Source: Bog-473 sp036268485
GTDB lineage: Bacteria > Actinomycetota > Acidimicrobiia > Acidimicrobiales > RAAP-2
Direction: 5' to 3'
Assembly (NCBI GenBank): GCA_036268485.1
Contig: DATAUC010000023.1
Span: forward strand, 1 to 64,000
Length of the DNA: 64,000 nucleotides
The translations under genes and the position numbers were made by a program. Positions 59,834 to 64,000 of the stretch are shown piece by piece. Within the stretch, counting starts at the first letter, position 1, and each line of letters opens with the position of its first letter. Under the pieces are notes generated by a model. That model did not search any database, was not told where the DNA came from, and saw only the letters and a program-made list of their open reading frames with translations.

Positions 59834-61446
59834 CCGCTGAACATCAACTTCAATCGGCGTGCGACCGCACCAGCGCCACGTTCCGTCAGAACGAGGAGAT
59901 GCAACTGGCCGCTCGGGCTGATTTGCTCGATCACTTGGACCAAGTCCGATCAGGGCCTTCGGTAGCAGCTCGTCTTCGCCACACCGACCGGGGCAAGTTA
60001 CTCCCCCGCTCCCGAGTGGACACCCTGCTGGACCCGGGCAGCCCGTTCCTCGAACTCTCCCCCATGGCCGCGCATGGCATGTACGAAAACGAAGCCCCCG
60101 GTGCGGGCATCATCACCGGAATCGGCCGCGTCTCGGGTCGCGAATGCATGGTGGTAGCCAACGACGCCACCGTTAAGGGCGGCACCTACTACCCAATGAC
60201 CGTCAAGAAGCACCTCCGGGCGCAAGAAGTCGCCCTGCAAAACCATTTGCCCTGCCTCTACCTGGTGGACAGCGGAGGAGCGTTCCTGCCCCGCCAGGAC
60301 GAAGTGTTCCCCGATCGTGAACACTTTGGGCGGATCTTTTTCAACCAGGCCACCATGAGCGCCCGAGGCATCGCCCAAATATCTGCCGTCATGGGTTCGT
60401 GCACGGCAGGTGGGGCCTACGTACCGGCCATGAGCGATGAAACCATCATTGTGGCGAACCAGGGAACCATCTTCTTGGGTGGCCCACCGCTGGTGAAGGC
60501 GGCTACCGGAGAAGTGGTCTCAGCCGAAGATCTGGGTGGTGGAATGCTGCACGCCCGCACCAGCGGGGTGGTCGATCATCTGGCCGATGACGACGCCCAT
60601 GCCCTGCGCATAGTGCGGCGAATTGTGAGTGAACTGGCGCCCCGTACGCCAGCGCCGTGGGAGGTTCGGCCGACGATGGATCCGGCCGCCGACCCTGGCG
60701 AACTTTACGGTGTCGTGTCGTCGGATTCCCGGGTTCCCTATGACGTGCGCGAAGTGATTGCTCGCCTGGTGGACGCCAGTCTGTTCTCCGAGTTCAAGGC
60801 CGAATACGGAACCACCTTGGTGACCGGATTCGCTCGGCTACACGGCCACCCGGTGGGCATCATTGCCAACAACGGAGTGCTGTTCTCGGAGTCGGCGCTC
60901 AAGGGGGCACACTTCATCCAACTATGTGATCAGCGTCGCATCCCGTTGGTCTTCCTGCAAAACCTGACCGGGTTCATGGTCGGCCGGGACTATGAGGCAG
61001 GCGGCATCGCCAAGCACGGAGCGAAAATGGTGACGGCGGTGGCCTGCGCCCGGGTCCCCAAACTCACCGTCGTCATTGGAGGATCCTTCGGTGCCGGCAA
61101 CTACTCCATGTGCGGCCGAGCCTTCTCACCGAGGTTTCTCTTCATGTGGCCCAGCGCCCGCATCTCGGTCATGGGCGGCGAGCAAGCTTCCGCTGTACTG
61201 GCCACTGTGCGCCGCGACCAACTCGAGGGACGTGGTGAATCCTGGAGCGCCCAGGATGAAGAGTCCTTCAAGGCCCCGTTGCGCCAGCAATATGAAATGC
61301 AGGGCCATCCCTTTTACTCCACGGCCCGCTTGTGGGACGACGGCATCATCGATCCCCTGCAGACCCGTGATGTCTTAGGCCTGGCCCTGTCAGTCTGTGC
61401 CAATGCGCCGTTGGAGCCCATCTCCAACGGCGTCTTTCGGATGTAG
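59830..61446 (+). CDS. Methylcrotonyl-CoA carboxylase carboxyltransferase (beta) subunit
   Basis: A 538-residue carboxyltransferase. The tandem crotonase-like halves and GGSFGAGNYSMCGRAFSPRFLFMWPSARISVMGGEQA are distinctive of the 3-methylcrotonyl-CoA type rather than the propionyl-CoA type, as is VDSGGAFLPRQDEVFPDREHFGRIFFNQA. It transfers CO2 from biotin to 3-methylcrotonyl-CoA giving 3-methylglutaconyl-CoA, in leucine and isovalerate breakdown. The start overlaps the LipB-LipA stop (ATGA), and the alpha subunit follows by 3 bp. In Pseudomonas nomenclature it corresponds to liuB; actinobacterial counterparts are AccD1-like. Confidence 0.92.
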   Translation: MTAEHQLQSACDRTSATFRQNEEMQLAARADLLDHLDQVRSGPSVAARLRHTDRGKLLPRSRVDTLLDPGSPFLELSPMAAHGMYENEAPGAGIITGIGRVSGRECMVVANDATVKGGTYYPMTVKKHLRAQEVALQNHLPCLYLVDSGGAFLPRQDEVFPDREHFGRIFFNQATMSARGIAQISAVMGSCTAGGAYVPAMSDETIIVANQGTIFLGGPPLVKAATGEVVSAEDLGGGMLHARTSGVVDHLADDDAHALRIVRRIVSELAPRTPAPWEVRPTMDPAADPGELYGVVSSDSRVPYDVREVIARLVDASLFSEFKAEYGTTLVTGFARLHGHPVGIIANNGVLFSESALKGAHFIQLCDQRRIPLVFLQNLTGFMVGRDYEAGGIAKHGAKMVTAVACARVPKLTVVIGGSFGAGNYSMCGRAFSPRFLFMWPSARISVMGGEQASAVLATVRRDQLEGRGESWSAQDEESFKAPLRQQYEMQGHPFYSTARLWDDGIIDPLQTRDVLGLALSVCANAPLEPISNGVFRM

Positions 61447-61449
61447 GAG

Positions 61450-63480
61450 ATGTTCGACACTGTCTTGGTCGCCAATCGAGGCGAGATTGCAGTTCGGATC
61501 ATGGCCACCCTGCGTCGCCTGGGTATCCGATCCATCGGCGTCTACAGCGACGACGATCACTCGGCTCGTCATGTGCGCGACGCTGACCAGGCCCTACGCC
61601 TCGGGCCGGCCTCGGCCGCCGAGAGTTATTTGTCCATCGATCGTCTCCTGGCGGCCGCCCACGAGACCGGCGCCCAAGCCGTCCATCCCGGATACGGATT
61701 CTTGGCCGAGAACGCCGACTTCGCCACGGCCTGCCGACAAGCCGGGATCACGTTCATTGGGCCTCCCACCGGCGCCATCACGATCATGGGCGACAAAATC
61801 CGGGCCAAGCGAGCCGTCAGCGCGGCGGGGGTGCCGGTGGTGCCCGGGCGCACGGATACCGACATGTCTGATGACGACTTGGTGCAAGCAGCGGACGAGG
61901 TCGGCTACCCGGTCCTGGTCAAGCCCTCGGCCGGCGGCGGCGGCAAGGGGATGCGCCTCGTGCATGATCCGGCCCGGCTCCGCGATGAGTTGGCCAGCGC
62001 TCGCCGCGAGGCGAGGGCATCATTTGGCGACGACACGCTGTTCTTGGAGCGGTTCGTCCTCTCCCCTCGCCACATTGAGGTTCAGGTCTTGGCCGATGCC
62101 TTCGGGACCGTTGTCCACTTGGGTGAGCGGGAATGCAGCTTGCAGCGCCGCCACCAAAAGATCATTGAGGAAACCCCCTCCGTCCTCCTTGACCATATGC
62201 AGCGTGCGGCCATGGGAGCAGCCGCCGTCGACATCGCCCGAGCCGTGAACTATGAGGGTGCGGGCACCGTCGAGTTCATTGTTTCGGCTGATGCCCCAGA
62301 CGAGTTCTTCTTTATGGAGATGAACACTCGGCTCCAAGTTGAGCACCCGGTAACCGAAATGGTGACCGGAATCGACTTGGTGGAGCAGCAGCTTCGGGTG
62401 GCCGCCGGTGAGTCACTGTCCTTTAGCCAAGCTGATATCACCTTCAATGGTCACGCCGTCGAGGCTCGCATTTACGCGGAAAATCCATCCCGTGGCTTCG
62501 TGCCGAGCGGAGGTGATCTCCTTCACTTGCACGAGCCGGTGGCAGAAGGAGTCCGGGTGGACAGCTCCCTGCTGGGGGGCGGCGTGGTCGGGACGACCTA
62601 CGACCCAATGCTGAGCAAGGTGGTGGCCTGGGGCGCCGATCGGGCGGTGGCCTTGGCCCGGCTCGACCAAGCACTGGCGCACAGCGTCGTCCTCGGCTTC
62701 CCCACCAATATCAACTTCCTTCGGTCACTGCTCCGTCATCCGGCCGTCCAGTCAGGCCAGCTGGACACCGAGCTGGTCGAGCGTGAACTCACTGGCTTGA
62801 TTGCTTCGGCCACGCCGCCCGAGGCCTATGTGGTGTTTGCTCTGGACCGCTTGCTGCGGGCCCAACCCCTCGGTCGGGTGGTCAACCGTTGGGATGTTGC
62901 CGACGGGTGGCGCCTCGGGGGTCCCGATGCCCCGACCGAGTGGCAACTGGCCGGACCCGACGGGACCCCCGTCGCCGTTCAGGTCACCGGTCGGCCCGAC
63001 GAGGCCAAAGTGGCGATCGATGGAAATACTCCGGTGTTGGCTCGAGTCGAAGCCCTGTCCGATGGGTTGTTGGTCACCATTGACGGGCACCGTCAGCGCG
63101 CCATAGTGGCTGCTACTGGGGCCACCACGTGGGTCTGGCTCGACGGCGAGACGTTCGCCTTCAGCGAACTGGCGCCGCAACGGCGAGGGAGCGGTGCCGG
63201 GGCCATCGAGAACGAGGTACGCAGCCCGATGCCCGGTACGGTGATCACCGTCAACGTGCAGGTTGGTGACGAAGTCGAACAGGGGGACGCATTGCTCATC
63301 GTGGAGGCCATGAAGATGGAATACACGCTCGTCGCTCCTCGAGCCGGCCGGATAGTCCAGGTCAAGGCCGGTGTTGGGGATCGAGTGCTGGTCGATGCAC
63401 CGCTGGTCCATCTCGAAGCGGTGTCAGAGACGATGTCGATGGCGATGTCGACAGCGATGTCGAAAGCGGTGACGCCATGA
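61450..63480 (+). CDS. Methylcrotonyl-CoA carboxylase biotin-carboxylase (alpha) subunit
   Basis: A 676-residue protein. Residues 1 to about 445 are the biotin carboxylase (VLVANRGEIAVRI, KPSAGGGGKGMRLV, EMNTRLQVEHPVTE). A linker domain follows, then the biotin carrier domain with EAMKMEYT, where Lys622 is biotinylated. It charges biotin with bicarbonate using ATP, working with the adjacent beta subunit. The tail encodes a short Met-Ser-Met/Thr/Lys repeat (about residues 660-672) of no known function. The stop overlaps the HMG-CoA lyase start (ATGA). Confidence 0.93.
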   Translation: MFDTVLVANRGEIAVRIMATLRRLGIRSIGVYSDDDHSARHVRDADQALRLGPASAAESYLSIDRLLAAAHETGAQAVHPGYGFLAENADFATACRQAGITFIGPPTGAITIMGDKIRAKRAVSAAGVPVVPGRTDTDMSDDDLVQAADEVGYPVLVKPSAGGGGKGMRLVHDPARLRDELASARREARASFGDDTLFLERFVLSPRHIEVQVLADAFGTVVHLGERECSLQRRHQKIIEETPSVLLDHMQRAAMGAAAVDIARAVNYEGAGTVEFIVSADAPDEFFFMEMNTRLQVEHPVTEMVTGIDLVEQQLRVAAGESLSFSQADITFNGHAVEARIYAENPSRGFVPSGGDLLHLHEPVAEGVRVDSSLLGGGVVGTTYDPMLSKVVAWGADRAVALARLDQALAHSVVLGFPTNINFLRSLLRHPAVQSGQLDTELVERELTGLIASATPPEAYVVFALDRLLRAQPLGRVVNRWDVADGWRLGGPDAPTEWQLAGPDGTPVAVQVTGRPDEAKVAIDGNTPVLARVEALSDGLLVTIDGHRQRAIVAATGATTWVWLDGETFAFSELAPQRRGSGAGAIENEVRSPMPGTVITVNVQVGDEVEQGDALLIVEAMKMEYTLVAPRAGRIVQVKAGVGDRVLVDAPLVHLEAVSETMSMAMSTAMSKAVTP

Positions 63481-64000
63481 TCACCCAGGCAGCCACTGCA
63501 CTCTCGGGTCTTCCCGAGCGAGTCCAGATTTACGAGGTCGGCCCCCGCGACGGTCTACAAAACGAGGACGTCGTGATTCCGGTTGCGACCAAGGCCGAGT
63601 TCATCCGACGACTCATAGCGGCCGGTTTGGAAGCGGTCGAACTGACCAGCTTCGTCCCGTCTTCGTGGATCCCCCAGTTGGGCGATGCCGAAGAACTGCT
63701 TGGGTTGCTGGGCGATCTGCCTGGCCGCCATCCCGTGCTTACTCCCAACGAGCGTGGCCTGGAGCGGGCACTTGCTTGTGGCGTCTCTGAAATCGCCGTC
63801 TTCGGCAGTGCGACCGAGAGCTTCGCGCAGCGCAACCTCAACCGATCGGTGGCCGACTCAATTGAAATGTTCGCACCTGTGGTCAAGCGCGCCCGAGGTG
63901 AAGGGTTGAACGTTCGGGGCTACGTCTCTATGTGCTTCGGGGATCCCTGGGAAGGAGCAGTGTCCCCGGCCCAGGCGGCCGACGTCGTCCTCGCCTTGGC
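63477..64000 (+). CDS. Hydroxymethylglutaryl-CoA lyase, 3' end outside the window
   Basis: At least 174 residues are visible before the window ends. VQIYEVGPRDGLQNE (residues 17-31) is the metal-binding start of HMG-CoA lyase, followed by AVELTSFV and GLNVRGYVSMCFGDPW. It cleaves HMG-CoA to acetoacetate and acetyl-CoA, the last step of leucine breakdown. The ATG overlaps the carboxylase stop (ATGA). The C-terminal Cys-containing loop and remaining barrel lie beyond 64000. Confidence 0.92.
   Translation, partial: MITQAATALSGLPERVQIYEVGPRDGLQNEDVVIPVATKAEFIRRLIAAGLEAVELTSFVPSSWIPQLGDAEELLGLLGDLPGRHPVLTPNERGLERALACGVSEIAVFGSATESFAQRNLNRSVADSIEMFAPVVKRARGEGLNVRGYVSMCFGDPWEGAVSPAQAADVVLAL

Noticed and set aside
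1..64000. CRISPR arrays, insertion sequences, toxin-antitoxin or phage genes
   Set aside because: No spaced direct-repeat array, transposase, integrase or phage structural gene was recognised on either strand.

Overview
The window looks like a chromosomal segment of a high-GC actinobacterium, possibly Acidimicrobiia-like. This is inferred from GC-rich codon use, GTG and TTG starts, F420-type luciferase-like oxidoreductases, TetR-rich acyl-CoA gene clusters and a purely catabolic gene set; no phylogenetic marker was tested. Almost every gene belongs to acyl-CoA, 2-oxoacid or monooxygenase chemistry. There is one tRNA (Lys, CTT) and no transposase, integrase or CRISPR array.

Region 1 (1-22.7 kb, visibly the most GC-rich) holds a PEP-mutase-like lyase, a class II aldolase/RidA pair, SDR, aldehyde dehydrogenase, a HyuB / HMGS-like-DUF35 / thiolase / acyl-CoA dehydrogenase operon, methyltransferase, thioesterase, LLM oxidoreductase, acyl-CoA ligase, DUF35-thiolase pair, acetyl-CoA synthetase, cupin, a second acyl-CoA dehydrogenase and a fused EtfB-EtfA. 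Four promoters here carry the same palindrome, TGAC-N6-GTCA, which indicates one regulon whose regulator is not obvious in the window.

Region 2 (22.7-40.5 kb, after tRNA-Lys) begins with a TetR gene. It then holds a four-gene operon built from pieces of pyruvate phosphate dikinase and rifampin-phosphotransferase-like enzymes, which I consider a candidate undescribed split phosphotransferase. Upstream is a long, stop/start-coupled minus-strand operon: Rieske oxygenase, 2Fe-2S ferredoxin, ThDP-dependent E1 alpha and beta, a branched-chain-type ABC transporter (binding protein, fused permease, two ATPases), and five uncharacterised exported or membrane proteins interleaved with the transporter.

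Region 3 (40.5-51.3 kb) holds a P450, SDR and TetR, then an operon of acyl-CoA ligase, LLM oxidoreductase, a divergent B12 acyl-CoA mutase (large and small subunits), MaoC, MeaB and acyl-CoA dehydrogenase. A 20-bp motif (GTGACCAACTGTCGCTTGAC and relatives) occurs five times, at the Rieske, P450, TetR and ligase promoters. It ties regions 2 and 3 into one apparent regulon, most likely under the TetR at 43246.

Region 4 (51.4-64 kb) holds a free-standing lipoyl domain, crotonase and acyl-CoA dehydrogenase (minus strand). On the plus strand follow a TetR-crotonase in-frame fusion, a second crotonase, thiolase, an E2 acyltransferase core lacking its lipoyl domain, a LipB-LipA fusion, both subunits of methylcrotonyl-CoA carboxylase, and HMG-CoA lyase running off the end. 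Taken together, the window suggests uptake and oxygenation of an unidentified hydrophobic or branched compound, CoA activation, B12-dependent carbon-skeleton rearrangement, and drainage through leucine-type reactions to acetoacetate and acetyl-CoA. The substrate cannot be read from the sequence.
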